Assembly: GCF_028736215.1 (NCBI RefSeq)
Contig: NZ_CP117883.1
Location: 2,852,001 to 2,916,000 of the forward strand
Direction of reading: 5' to 3'
Source: Mucilaginibacter sp. KACC 22773
Lineage (GTDB): Bacteria; Bacteroidota; Bacteroidia; Sphingobacteriales; Sphingobacteriaceae
Length of the DNA stretch: 64,000 nt
The notes beneath the pieces are model-generated. The model had not been told where the DNA came from, searched no databases, and saw nothing but the letters and a program-made list of their open reading frames with translations. Positions 43,277 to 52,331 of this stretch are shown here, in pieces; positions within the stretch are counted from its first letter, which is position 1; every line of letters begins with the position of its first letter. Both the position numbers and the translations under genes were made by a program.

Positions 43277-44020
43277 TTAGGGTAGGCCTAGCTGGTAATT
43301 ATTCACCCCCAAAGCATGTACGAAATAATAATCTATCGCGTCGAAATACATTTTCTTTGGTCGCATAAAACCGTCCAGTGGCTGCTCACAAATCAAGATG
43401 GTGAAAATGTAATAGGACTGAATCTCCCAGTCATCATAATGAAAACGCAGGACGTGAGCGTCCACGAATGGCTGAAACAGGATGGCTGTCAGCACAAGGC
43501 CGCTTTTCATTTTCGTAGGCTCTCTTTCCTCCACCTGCATCCGGAAACTCCCGTCAGCCAGGTAGATCACCTGTTTATCGTCTCCACCGAAATATTTAAA
43601 ATCATAGTGGGTTTCGTCATCGTCTTCATCATCAGGATCATCGTCACTCTCCAGTCGTTCAATTTAACAAATGATCAGCTGCGCCTCGGTTACCTGTAGC
43701 CTGGTGGTGCAGTAAAAAGTAATGGCCTCCAGCAAGAGGCCGGTATCGGGCTTGCTAAAAGGCAGGTCATTTCGCATTACTTCAAAATCGTAGTTGACCG
43801 TTTCCGGGAATAGTGTTTCCGGTGACTGCAGATCTTTTATGGTCACACCAATCGTATTGACCTTGCATGCAAATACCGTATGTTCAAACAACTCGCGGGC
43901 CGCTTTTTTGCGGGAGTGATCACCCGGATGCTCAGCTGTTGCTCCGCTGAACCGGTCAGTTCATCGCCATCTTGTGTAATAATTGGGGCTTTTATTTTTT
44001 CTACTCGCCCTTTAATACCA
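43277..44020 (-). pseudogene. Unknown gene broken by a nonsense codon and a frameshift
   Basis: Read on the minus strand, a frame from about 43920 down to 43667 (FEHTVFACKVNTIGVTIKDL, TLFPETVNYDFEVMRNDLP) ends at TAA 43664-43666, and the same frame then continues with IERLESDDDPDDEDDDETHY and YLADGSFRMQVEEREPTK to 43277. Both parts look like one protein interrupted by a single stop codon. Further upstream (about 44020-43900) another frame carries coding-like QDGDELTGSAEQQLSIRV, so at least one frameshift near 43890-43900 is also likely. Product unknown. This decay fits the state of the neighbouring recombinase and PH-domain genes. Confidence 0.6.
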
Positions 44021-44180
44021 AAAGCTTTTTGACTTTATCCCTATAATCACCAATCATGCCTGTCAAATAGCTTCCTTCCTGCTGAAAACATCGTTCCGTT
44101 AACTTATGTTCCCCGGTAATTTTCAGGTAATAAGCCGCAATATTTTATCAGTTTCATTCTAATTAATACCTGTTTAACTT

Positions 44181-44363
44181 ATGGTTGATGAAAAACAAAA
44201 AGGTATCAAGCCGTCCTTAATCATTGATAAGCTGTCCGATAAATTTGGTTCCGCCGTAAAAAACCGTAAAAAAAGAGATTCCCAAATTGCTGAAGATGAA
44301 AAGATTTTGCTAACTTTAATAGCACAAATTATTGTTGATATTATTATAAAAGAAGAATTATGA
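44181..44363 (+). CDS. Small protein encoded ahead of the serine recombinase
   Basis: A 60-aa, Lys-rich protein (GIKPSLIIDKLSDKFGSAVK, KNRKKRDSQ) ending in a hydrophobic helix (ILLTLIAQIIVDIIIKEEL). Its stop overlaps the recombinase start (ATGA at 44360-44363), which argues for a real, translationally coupled gene. It might assist or regulate the recombinase; no family recognised. Confidence 0.55.
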   Translation: MVDEKQKGIKPSLIIDKLSDKFGSAVKNRKKRDSQIAEDEKILLTLIAQIIVDIIIKEEL

Positions 44364-45852
44364 ACGCAATTGGCTACATGCGGTTAAGCGCTAAAGATCA
44401 ATCAAAATCTCTGGAATATCAGGAATCTACCATAAGAGAATACTGTAGACGTAACAATTTGAAGGTTATTGGGGTATTTAAAGACAATGGAGAGTCAAGT
44501 TTCACGTTCGACAGACCAGATTATAAAGCGTTGGAAGCCTATTTGAAAAAATATAAAGGCGAGTGTCAATACCTCATCGTACTGGATCATGACAGGTTTA
44601 GCCGGAACTTACCCCAGGCATTAAATAAAATTGCCGAGCTGGAAAACAAACACGGAGTTAAAGTAATATCCACCAGCGAAAGGATAGATCTTGATACTTC
44701 AGATCCAGATGTTTTTATGAAAAGGGCGCTCGATTATATGATGGCCAACAAGGAACTTTTTAATATTAGGAAAAGAACTAAACAGGGTATCAGAAATGCT
44801 AAAGAAAATGGACGCTATTTGGGACGCGCACCTATGGTTATCAGAATATTGTAGATGGAACCAAACGAAATTTAATTGAAATTAATAGACCCCAGGCATT
44901 AATAATCGAACGAATATTCAGGGACTATATCTTGGGGGTGCCCCAATATCTTATTTATAAAAATGCCAAAGCTTTAGGATTTAAACACACCGGGAGCTCA
45001 GCCATACAGGATATACTTCAAAATTGTGTTTATGCTGGCCTGATTAAGGTTCCGGCATTTAAAGAATTACCTGAAAAATACGTGAAGGCTATTCACCAAC
45101 CAATCATTTCAGATGCGGAATTTTGGCTCGTCCAAAGTATGTTAGCAAACAGTAAGCGAAAAACAAGGATACAACCAGCAGAAGATTTTCCGTTAAGAGG
45201 GGTTTTGAAATGTTGGTGTGGCCTAAGTATGACCGCTGGTTGGACAAAGGGACGGAAACAATATTATTTGTATTACCGTTGCACACAACATACCAATGTA
45301 AACATTGCCGGTGGGATGCTGCACGAGCGTTTTGAAAACGTGCTTAAAGGTTTAAGTTTTCAACCTCATCATGTAAACTTCTTAATTGAAACTTCGAAAG
45401 CTATGCTGGTTGAACCTTTGAAACTAAAAAAGGAGCGGCAATCTGAAAATCTAAAAGCATTGCATGATATCAATGAGAAAATATACAAACTTGAAGAAAG
45501 GTTAATGAACAATGAAATTGAAGCCAGTACTTATAAAACCTGGTTTCAAAAATTTAAGGAGGAAAAAGCAAAACTCGAATTAGCTTTAAACGGAAAAAAC
45601 AAACCTCAGCTTGATTCAGGCGATGATTTAATTCAACGCTTACTTCCAGAATTATCCAACTTACATCAGATTTACGAGAAGGGGAACGTAATTCAGAAGC
45701 AAACCCTGATTAGGGGGGTGTTCAAAGATAATCTGCTATGGGGTGATGGTGCGTTTAGAACCGCTTTTATTCATCCAATCTTTTACGATAACATACTGAA
45801 AATCAATGAAAAAAGGGTTGCTTTTTTACAAGCAACCCCTTCAGTTTTCTAA
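44360..45852 (+). pseudogene. Large serine recombinase, frameshifted
   Basis: Two frames make one gene. 44360-44854 encodes the resolvase catalytic domain with nucleophile Ser10 in GYMRLSAKDQ, the LDHDRFSR motif and the long helix up to RTKQGIRNAKENGRYLGRAP. There it should continue YGYQNIVDG..., but one base is missing at about 44833, so translation ends at TAG 44852. The other frame resumes at once with TYGYQNIVDGTKRN and runs through the recombinase domain, a zinc ribbon (CWCG...YYRC) and a coiled coil to 45852. The last codons are encoded by the terminator hairpin of the neighbouring tRNA. The enzyme would integrate or excise the element; as it stands it is probably inactive. Confidence 0.9.
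45809..45838 (-). terminator. Rho-independent terminator of tRNA-Leu, inside the recombinase 3' end
   Basis: On the minus strand GGGTTGCTT pairs with AAGCAACCC (9 bp; loop of 6) and is followed by six T. It lies downstream of the tRNA-Leu 3' end. On the plus strand the same bases encode the last codons of the recombinase. A second inverted repeat, CTAACCGGA-A-TCCGGTTAG, lies between at 45849-45867. Confidence 0.8.
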
Positions 45853-45867
45853 CCGGAATCCGGTTAG

Positions 45868-45947
45868 TACCCAGCGCCGGAGTCGAACCGGCACGGTTTC
45901 CCACAGGTGTTTGAGACCAGCGCGTCTACCAATTCCGCCAGCTGGGC
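45868..45947 (-). tRNA. tRNA-Leu (anticodon CAA)
   Basis: The minus strand folds as a tRNA: acceptor GCCCAGC pairing with GCTGGGT, D-arm with GGTAGA, anticodon loop CTCAAAC giving CAA, a short class II variable arm and a T-arm GCCGG-TTCGACT-CCGGC. No CCA is encoded. One T-T mismatch occurs in the anticodon stem. It marks the border between the decayed mobile element and the core genes. Confidence 0.92.
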
Positions 45948-45975
45948 ATGCTCTGTTATATTGATCTGTGATCTT

Positions 45976-46500
45976 TTACATGCGGGCTGCAAATGTATCT
46001 AAACTCTCTTTAATTCGCAACAGATATTTTTGTCTATAGTAAATATTTGCAATTTTTATGCGGCGTTCTTCCTGCGCGGTATGGTCAAGTTGGGTATAAT
46101 CGGCTGTTAGCTTATTTAGGCTTTCATTAATATCGGCCTCAAAAGCAAGCACTTCCGCTGTTATGGAAGCTAATTCTGTGGCATTGTCAACTTCCATCAG
46201 GCGTTCGTTAATATCCATCATTTCCATTAAAAAATCTGCAGGTAATTGTGGTTTTGCCCCCTCAGATACCAGGTCATGCAGCTTTAAAATGTACTCCATC
46301 CTGCGTGCCGGATCATTTAATACCTGGTAAGCTTTGTTATTTAGGGTAGATAATTCCAGTATTTCCTGCTGCTTTGCCTCGTCTTCGCCCGCATAAAAAT
46401 CGGGGTGATATAGTTTGCTTAGTTCGTAAAACTTCTTTTTAAGCTTTGCCGGTTCAATGTTAAATGACTCGGGTATGCCATAAAATTCAAAATAATCCAT
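45976..46500 (-). CDS. hscB: HscB-type Fe-S cluster co-chaperone
   Basis: A 174-aa J-domain protein that hands IscU-type scaffold proteins to HscA. The N-terminal J domain has the HPD signature in LYHPDFY (about residue 32), and the C-terminal part is the three-helix HscB oligomerisation domain (DFLMEMMDINERLMEVDN). I chose ATG at 46500, giving MDYFEFYGIPESF, the usual HscB start; a longer frame from 46536 adds twelve residues without support. It is divergent from kdsA. No other isc genes are nearby. Confidence 0.9.
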   Translation of the reverse strand: MDYFEFYGIPESFNIEPAKLKKKFYELSKLYHPDFYAGEDEAKQQEILELSTLNNKAYQVLNDPARRMEYILKLHDLVSEGAKPQLPADFLMEMMDINERLMEVDNATELASITAEVLAFEADINESLNKLTADYTQLDHTAQEERRIKIANIYYRQKYLLRIKESLDTFAARM

Positions 46501-46637
46501 ATAAACACGAATTTCACCAATTATGTCGAATTTCACGAATGTTAATTGATACTAATTTCATAACAGGACACCGGACAGGATCAAGATTATAAACAAATGA
46601 TATATTCCTGCCTGTATATTCGTGCCTATTAGTTTCA

Positions 46638-46668
46638 TTCGTGAAGTTCGCGCTTATCATTATCTTTG
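46638..46668 (+). promoter_or_regulatory. Predicted kdsA promoter
   Basis: TATCTTTG at 46661-46668 matches TAnnTTTG; TTCG 19 bp upstream (46638-46641) is a 3/4 match to the -33 TTTG. It lies 18 bp before the ATG at 46687 and overlaps the alternative TTG start at 46666, which speaks against that start. Confidence 0.6.
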
Positions 46669-46686
46669 CCACATAACCTACATAAT

Positions 46687-47460
46687 ATGTTATTTGAGCA
46701 GATGCGGCAGAAGCCGTTTTTTATATTAGGCCCATGTGTAATGGAAAACCAGGAACTGTTATACACTGTTGCCCAAAAGGTTGCCGAAGTTGGCCAAAAG
46801 TATAACGTCCCTGTTATTTTCAAATCATCTTTTGATAAAGCTAACCGGACATCCATTCACTCGTACCGCGGCCCGGGCATTGGGAAGGGGATGGAAATGC
46901 TTCAGAATGTTAAAGAAAAATTTGGTTTGCCTGTTATTACCGATATTCACGAACCCTTTCAGGCGGCTGTGGCTGCTGAGGTAGTTGACGTGTTGCAAAT
47001 TCCGGCATTTTTGTGCCGTCAAACCGACCTTTTAGTAGCAGCAGCCGAGACCGGTAAAATAGTAAATGTAAAAAAAGCGCAGTTCCTGTCGGGAGCTGAT
47101 ATGTTTTATCCTGCACAAAAGGTGTTAGAGGCTGGTAATACCAAGGTGATACTAACTGAGCGTGGTAATATGTATGGTTACAATAACCTTGCTGTTGATT
47201 TCAGGAACATATATGACATGAAGGCTTTTGGGCACCCGGTTTGCATGGATTGTACCCATTCGGTACAACGACCAGGTGGAGCCGGTGGCAAAACCGGCGG
47301 CGACCGTACTTTTGTGCCTATGATGGCCTTAGCGGCAAAGGCTTTTGGCGCCGATGGCTATTTTATTGAAACCCATCCCGATCCGGATAACGCGCTTAGC
47401 GATGGCCCTAACATGCTGAAGTTACATGATTTGGATGCGTTGATAGGTTCACTTGTATAG
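46687..47460 (+). CDS. kdsA: 3-deoxy-8-phosphooctulonate synthase (Kdo-8-P synthase)
   Basis: A 257-aa cytosolic enzyme that condenses arabinose-5-phosphate with phosphoenolpyruvate to Kdo-8-phosphate for the LPS inner core. Signatures: FFILGPCVMEN, FKSSFDKANRTS, RGPGIGKGMEML, LPVITDIHEP, QIPAFLCRQTDLL, DCTHSVQRPGG and ETHPDPDNALSDGPNML, the full KdsA pattern (metal and PEP site Cys, His, Asp). Start ATG 46687 is placed just downstream of a promoter. The next gene, kdsD-like, makes its substrate arabinose-5-phosphate, so the pair covers two consecutive Kdo steps. Confidence 0.97.
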   Translation: MLFEQMRQKPFFILGPCVMENQELLYTVAQKVAEVGQKYNVPVIFKSSFDKANRTSIHSYRGPGIGKGMEMLQNVKEKFGLPVITDIHEPFQAAVAAEVVDVLQIPAFLCRQTDLLVAAAETGKIVNVKKAQFLSGADMFYPAQKVLEAGNTKVILTERGNMYGYNNLAVDFRNIYDMKAFGHPVCMDCTHSVQRPGGAGGKTGGDRTFVPMMALAAKAFGADGYFIETHPDPDNALSDGPNMLKLHDLDALIGSLV

Positions 47461-47467
47461 TGTTGGT

Positions 47468-47535
47468 GTTTTACGTATTACGTTGTAAGTAGTACGTGAA
47501 CTATCATTAAAAACGTAAAACTTAATACGTAAAAC
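47468..47535. repeat. Intergenic inverted repeat (13-bp arms)
   Basis: GTTTTACGTATTA at 47468-47480 is inverted at 47523-47535 with a 42-bp spacer built from the same ACGTA/TTACG words. It fills the gap between kdsA and kdsD and could form a large hairpin in the transcript. Similar word-type inverted repeats occur at 55092-55222 and 61791-61864. Confidence 0.7.
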
Positions 47536-47546
47536 GTATAATATTA

Positions 47547-48482
47547 ATGAAGGATATTGCCAAAAGAGTTTTTGACATCGAAATAGAATCGCTGAAGCAC
47601 GTGGCGGGGTTAATTGATGACGAATTTACTAAAACCGTTGAGGCCGTATTAAATTGTACCGGTAAGGTAGTAGTTATTGGTATCGGTAAATCCGGCCTTA
47701 TAGGAAAAAAAATTGCGGCCACACTTGCCAGCACTGGTACACCAAGCTTTTTTTTACATCCGGGCGAGGCTTTTCACGGCGATCTTGGGATGGTTGGCCC
47801 CAACGATACTGTTATGCTGATTTCCTATTCGGGTGAAACCGATGAAGTACTACGCATAATCCCTTTCTTAAAATGGAACAATAATCTGGTTATTGGAGTA
47901 ACGGGTAATGTAAATTCTACTGTTGCTAAAAACAGCCATCATCATTTAAATATAAAAATCGCGCGCGAGGCTTGTCCGCTTGAATTGGCGCCAACATCAT
48001 CAACTACGGCGGCCTTGGTAATGGGCGATGCGCTTGCCATTGCTTTGATGGAGTCGCGCGGATTTAAGCAGCATGATTTTGCCCGTTTCCACCCCGGCGG
48101 TAGCCTTGGCCGAAAATTGTTAGTTAAGGTAAAAGATATAATGCGTACCGATAAATTGCCTTTTATACATGAAGGTGCGTCGTTCACAGAGTTATTACTC
48201 AACATGTCGGCCGGGCGGCTGGGGATGGTGATAGTTGGCGAGGCGAATAATATTAAAGGTGTTATTACCGATGGTGATTTGCGGCGCGCTTTATTGAAAC
48301 ACCCGGACCCATCGACCCTAAGTGTTTTGGAAATAATGACGGCCAATCCGCTTATTATTGATGGTGAGGAGTTTGCAGGTTATGCCGAGCAATTGATGAT
48401 CGACAAGAAAATTACCACCTTACTTGTGGGGTCGGCGGCTAACAGGTCTGTCGCGGGCGTATACCAGATCTACAGTCAATAA
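47547..48482 (+). CDS. kdsD: D-arabinose-5-phosphate isomerase (KpsF/GutQ family)
   Basis: A 311-aa enzyme that converts ribulose-5-phosphate to arabinose-5-phosphate, feeding KdsA. It has an N-terminal SIS sugar-isomerase domain (VVIGIGKSGLIGKKIAATLASTGT split: VVIGIGKSGLIG and TLASTGTPSFF; ISYSGETDEVL; GDALAIALM; RFHPGGSLGRKL) and two C-terminal CBS domains (VKDIMRTDKLPFI and VLEIMTANPLII). The layout and length match KdsD. It is 86 bp after kdsA on the same strand with an inverted repeat between; co-transcription is likely but not certain. Confidence 0.95.
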   Translation: MKDIAKRVFDIEIESLKHVAGLIDDEFTKTVEAVLNCTGKVVVIGIGKSGLIGKKIAATLASTGTPSFFLHPGEAFHGDLGMVGPNDTVMLISYSGETDEVLRIIPFLKWNNNLVIGVTGNVNSTVAKNSHHHLNIKIAREACPLELAPTSSTTAALVMGDALAIALMESRGFKQHDFARFHPGGSLGRKLLVKVKDIMRTDKLPFIHEGASFTELLLNMSAGRLGMVIVGEANNIKGVITDGDLRRALLKHPDPSTLSVLEIMTANPLIIDGEEFAGYAEQLMIDKKITTLLVGSAANRSVAGVYQIYSQ

Positions 48483-48509
48483 TATGGTTTATCAACACAA
48501 AAAATAATA

Positions 48510-48517
48510 TATATTTG
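48510..48517 (+). promoter_or_regulatory. Predicted -7 element ahead of sugar dehydrogenase
   Basis: TATATTTG matches TAnnTTTG and lies 23 bp before the ATG at 48541. The -33 position at 19-bp spacing reads GTTT, so the match is partial. Confidence 0.45.
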
Positions 48518-48540
48518 CAAATATCTACCCTCGTTTAAAC

Positions 48541-49872
48541 ATGTTTGATCATCTGTCAAATCAAATCCAGCAACAATTTAACGCCCCGGAAACTACCCGC
48601 ATTGCAATAATAGGACTGGGATATGTGGGATTGCCCCTGGCCGTTGAGTTTGCAAAAAAATTCCCGGTAAAAGGATTTGATATAAAAAAAAGCAGGGTTG
48701 ATGAGTTAAATAATGCTTTTGACCGTACGCTGGAAACTGATGCCGATGTATTGGGATCGGTTTTATCAGGCGGCGCTGGCAACGGGCTCGTATTTACTTC
48801 GGATATTCAGGATATAGCAGATTGTAATGTTTATATAATTTCAGTACCTACACCCACAGATCAGCATAACCGGCCCGATCTTGACCTGATAAAAAAGGCA
48901 AGTGAATCAGTTGCCTCTGTACTTAAAGTGGGCGACGTAGTAATCTATGAATCGACAGTTTACCCTGGAGTTACTGAGGATATATGTGTACCCATACTTG
49001 AACGGATATCGGAGCTTAAGTTCAACGTTGATTTTTACGCAGGGTATTCGCCTGAGCGGATCAATCCAGGGGATAAAGTGCATACCCTTACTAATATTTT
49101 GAAGGTCACATCCGGCTCAACGCCCCAGGCCGCTAATTTTATTGATAACCTTTATCAGGCAATTGTTACGGCGGGGACTCACAAAGCCCCGAGTATTAAA
49201 GTTGCCGAAGCCTGTAAAGTAATTGAAAACTCGCAACGCGATATTAATATTGCATTTGTAAATGAACTGGCCAAAATATTTCAGATAATGGGTATTGATA
49301 CCCATGCTGTTTTGGAAGCAGCCGGTACCAAATGGAATTTCCTGAATTTTAAACCCGGTCTTGTTGGTGGTCATTGTACCGGAGTTGATCCGTATTATCT
49401 TGCCCAAAAAGCACAGGAGGTAGGTTATCATCCCGAGATTATACTGGCCGGCCGCCGGCTTAACGATGGCATGGGCACATACGTAGCCCTCGAAGTTATC
49501 AAGCTGATGGTGAAAAAGGAAATCCCGGTTAAAAACTCAAATGTGCTGGTGCTTGGGTTCACTTTTAAAGAAAACTGCCCCGACGTACGCAACACCCGTG
49601 TAATTGATATTGTAAAGGTTTTAAGTGAGTTTGAAGCATGTTATGAGATTTACGATCCATGGGCAGATCCATCCGAGGTTGAATTAGAGTACCGGGTTAA
49701 AACTATTAAAACTTTTGACGAGCTGAAGGGTGGATACGATGCTATAATAGTAGCGGTATCACATAAGGAATTTTTCGGTCTGGATTATAACCGGTTGAAA
49801 AAAGAAGCCTCATCAGTTATTTATGATATAAAGGGAATACTGGATAAAGGTATAGTTGATGGCCGGTTATAG
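48541..49872 (+). CDS. UDP-sugar 6-dehydrogenase (TviB/WbpA type)
   Basis: A 443-aa NAD-dependent enzyme that oxidises a UDP-sugar (likely UDP-GlcNAc or relative) to its uronic acid for surface polysaccharide. Order: Rossmann NAD site IAIIGLGYVGLPLAVEF (about 21-37), SVPTPTD, YESTVYPGVTE, central helix SPERINPGD, catalytic Cys in PGLVGGHCTGVDPYYL (about 280-295), and C-terminal UDP-binding domain (VLVLGFTFKENCPDVRNT). NPGD and GGHCxGVDP are characteristic of the TviB branch rather than UDP-glucose dehydrogenase. It is followed by a polyprenyl sugar transferase gene, which fits capsule or EPS synthesis. Exact substrate not readable. Confidence 0.92.
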   Translation: MFDHLSNQIQQQFNAPETTRIAIIGLGYVGLPLAVEFAKKFPVKGFDIKKSRVDELNNAFDRTLETDADVLGSVLSGGAGNGLVFTSDIQDIADCNVYIISVPTPTDQHNRPDLDLIKKASESVASVLKVGDVVIYESTVYPGVTEDICVPILERISELKFNVDFYAGYSPERINPGDKVHTLTNILKVTSGSTPQAANFIDNLYQAIVTAGTHKAPSIKVAEACKVIENSQRDINIAFVNELAKIFQIMGIDTHAVLEAAGTKWNFLNFKPGLVGGHCTGVDPYYLAQKAQEVGYHPEIILAGRRLNDGMGTYVALEVIKLMVKKEIPVKNSNVLVLGFTFKENCPDVRNTRVIDIVKVLSEFEACYEIYDPWADPSEVELEYRVKTIKTFDELKGGYDAIIVAVSHKEFFGLDYNRLKKEASSVIYDIKGILDKGIVDGRL

Positions 49873-49934
49873 TTTAGCCAAAGTTGTTTTTGCTATGTGA
49901 TAGTTGTAAAATGTTACGGTAAACACATATTTGA

Positions 49935-49965
49935 TTTGATATAAATTTCTTAATTTTTAATTTTG
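49935..49965 (+). promoter_or_regulatory. Consensus Bacteroidota promoter of sugar transferase gene
   Basis: TTTG at 49935-49938, exactly 19 bp, then TAATTTTG at 49958-49965: a full match to TTTG-N19-TAnnTTTG. It predicts a leader of about 105 nt before ATG 50080. Confidence 0.75.
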
Positions 49966-50079
49966 CCACACATGCAATAACATATTTGTAACTGATTGTA
50001 CTTCCAATTATCACATTGTTATTTATAAATAAATATGCTAATTTTAGCAGGTGTTAAATACTTCAACAAGCTCTAATAC

Positions 50080-51483
50080 ATGATTCACAGATACGCTACT
50101 TTTATTAAAGCAGTGAACCTTACCATTGATTATATTATACTTAATATGAGCATGGTAATCTCTTACTTTATCGAGGATAGGTCATACATTTTTTGGATAA
50201 ATAACAGGAAATATTTACCCGTTGTTTTAGTGTTTAATTTAATATGGCTATTGTCGGCCAATATTACCGGGTTGTATGAACATGTTTTAAATAAAGATTC
50301 AATCAAAACTTATCGTGGTGTTATAAAAACATACATGCTGTTTGTAAGTTTTATTTGCTTTACCATAATTATACTGATAGGTACCAAGGCATATTTTATT
50401 ACGCGTGAGTACCTGTTTTACTCACTTGCGTTATTTGGGTTTTTGCTTGGCTTGTGGAAGCTTATATTCCTTACAATACGCAAAAGCGACAGGGCATCAT
50501 TGATAGATACCCGTGCGGTGATTATTATTGGCGGAGGTAGGATTGGTACTGATTTATATGGCTTTTTTAAACAGAATCCGGAGCGCGGGTATAATCTGAT
50601 AGGTTTTTTTGATGATAATCCTGAAACGGTAAATGATAAACACCTTTATTTGGGTGGTACTGATGATTGTATCAGTTACGTGCTGAATAACAAGGTAGAC
50701 GAAATTTTTTGTACGTTGCCTAACTCGGAGGCGGCAACAATTGAAAGATTAATGCTCGATGCCGACAAAAATCTCATCAGGTTTAAGTTCATCCCAGAGT
50801 ATTATGATTACGCAAAAAAGCCAACTTTTATTCAAAGCTTTGGGCATATTCCGGTTATATCGGTAAGGCCCGAGCCGTTGGAGAATATGCTTAACCGGTT
50901 TATTAAGCGGTTGTTTGATGTTTTGTTTTCGCTATTTATCATCTTTTTTGTATTCAGCTGGCTTTTTCCTATCCTGGCTATTCTCATCAAACTTGAATCC
51001 AGGGGCCCTGTGTTTTTTGTGCAGGAGCGCTCAGGAAGGGATAATAAACCATTTAAGTGTTATAAGTTTCGCAGTATGCGGGTAAACAAGGATTCTGACA
51101 AGAAACAAGCAACCCGGGGCGATGCCCGTATTACCAAAACGGGTGCTTTCATCCGCAAAACAAGCCTTGACGAACTGCCTCAGTTTTTTAACGTGATATT
51201 GGGTAATATGTCTGTAGTAGGGCCGAGGCCGCACATGATTAGCCACACGCAACAATATTCGCAGCTTATAGACACCTTTATGGTAAGGCACTTTTTAAAG
51301 CCCGGAATTACCGGTTGGGCACAAATAAATGGCTTACGGGGCGAAACCCAAACAACCCAGGCAATGCTTGAACGTGTTGAAGCCGATGTTTGGTACCTTG
51401 AAAACTGGTCGTTCCTGTTAGATATGAAGATCGTTTTCCTGACGTTCTGGAATGCTTTAAGAGGAGAGAAGAACGCGTTTTAA
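50080..51483 (+). CDS. Undecaprenyl-phosphate sugar phosphotransferase (WcaJ-like)
   Basis: A 467-aa membrane enzyme that starts polysaccharide assembly by moving a sugar-1-phosphate onto undecaprenyl phosphate. Four N-terminal membrane helices (about 10-130), a Rossmann-like CoA-binding_3 domain (AVIIIGGGRIGTDLYGFF), a further helix near 280-305 and the catalytic bacterial sugar transferase domain: PVFFVQERSGRDNKPFKCYK (split), KFRSMR, TSLDELPQF, NVILGNMSVVGPRPH and KPGITGWAQINGLRGE. Length and layout are typical. It has its own consensus promoter; the BtuF-like gene begins 1 bp after its stop. Confidence 0.93.
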   Translation: MIHRYATFIKAVNLTIDYIILNMSMVISYFIEDRSYIFWINNRKYLPVVLVFNLIWLLSANITGLYEHVLNKDSIKTYRGVIKTYMLFVSFICFTIIILIGTKAYFITREYLFYSLALFGFLLGLWKLIFLTIRKSDRASLIDTRAVIIIGGGRIGTDLYGFFKQNPERGYNLIGFFDDNPETVNDKHLYLGGTDDCISYVLNNKVDEIFCTLPNSEAATIERLMLDADKNLIRFKFIPEYYDYAKKPTFIQSFGHIPVISVRPEPLENMLNRFIKRLFDVLFSLFIIFFVFSWLFPILAILIKLESRGPVFFVQERSGRDNKPFKCYKFRSMRVNKDSDKKQATRGDARITKTGAFIRKTSLDELPQFFNVILGNMSVVGPRPHMISHTQQYSQLIDTFMVRHFLKPGITGWAQINGLRGETQTTQAMLERVEADVWYLENWSFLLDMKIVFLTFWNALRGEKNAF

Positions 51484-51484
51484 G

Positions 51485-52279
51485 ATGGCCGGGTTTTGCG
51501 ACCAGTTAAACCGCATAATTAATCTGCCTGCCATACCAAAGCGCATAGTTTCGGTAGTGCCCTCGCAAACCGAGTTGCTTTTTTATTTAGGTTTAGACGC
51601 CGAACTTGTAGGCATTACTAAATTCTGTATCCATCCAAAGCAGAAAGTTAAGGCGGTTACAAAGGTAGGGGGTACTAAGCAACTGGATATCGGGCTTATT
51701 AAATCCCTGCAACCGGAACTGATCATAGCCAACAAAGAGGAGAACGAACGGAGCCAGATTGAGGCATTGATGCATATTTGCCCTGTTTGGATCAGTGATA
51801 TTCATGACCTGGAAACGGCTTTCAGCATGATTCAAAGTGTTGGTCAACTTGTTGGCAAAAAGCAGGAGGCGGACGCTTTAAACAGCGAAATCCGGCATCG
51901 TTTTAATACACTTGTTTTTCACCCGTTAAATATCAAAATAGCTTATTTTATATGGAGGAAACCATACATGGTTGCAGGCAGGCAAACTTATATTGATAGC
52001 CTGATGCAAATGTGTGCCCTGAATAACGTTTTTGAAGCGGAGCGATACCCGGAAGTATCAGCCAATGATTTGGTTACCGCAAACCCCGACGTGGTGTTTT
52101 TATCATCCGAACCATATCCGTTCAGACAAAAGCATATTGATGAGTTTAAACAGTTGTTGCCAAAAGCCAAAGTTGTTTTAGTTGATGGCGAAATGTTTTC
52201 ATGGTATGGCAGCCGGCTGCTGGAAGTTCCTGGCTATTTTAATAAATTGCTGAATGAACTTGGTTTGCTCTTTAAGTAA
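51485..52279 (+). CDS. BtuF-like helical-backbone metal/cofactor receptor without signal peptide
   Basis: A 264-aa protein of the periplasmic-binding-protein class III fold used for cobalamin or iron-siderophore binding: PKRIVSVVPSQTELLFYLGL at the start, VGITKFC, VGGTKQLDIGLIKSLQPELI (split), a long bridging helix and NPDVVFLSSEPYPF. No signal peptide or lipobox is present, so it would stay in the cytoplasm unless the start is wrong; such signal-less members are common in Bacteroidota. It begins 1 bp after the sugar-transferase stop and is likely co-transcribed with it, though no functional link is evident. Confidence 0.82.
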   Translation: MAGFCDQLNRIINLPAIPKRIVSVVPSQTELLFYLGLDAELVGITKFCIHPKQKVKAVTKVGGTKQLDIGLIKSLQPELIIANKEENERSQIEALMHICPVWISDIHDLETAFSMIQSVGQLVGKKQEADALNSEIRHRFNTLVFHPLNIKIAYFIWRKPYMVAGRQTYIDSLMQMCALNNVFEAERYPEVSANDLVTANPDVVFLSSEPYPFRQKHIDEFKQLLPKAKVVLVDGEMFSWYGSRLLEVPGYFNKLLNELGLLFK

Positions 52280-52331
52280 TCACTTTTATTAAAGCGGCAA
52301 AAATATAATTATGGAAATAATCACCATTTTC

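Noticed and set aside
44932..45852. Second half of the recombinase as a separate gene
   Set aside because: The sequence upstream of its first ATG continues the recombinase domain in frame without a gap, so it is one gene with a single-base deletion.
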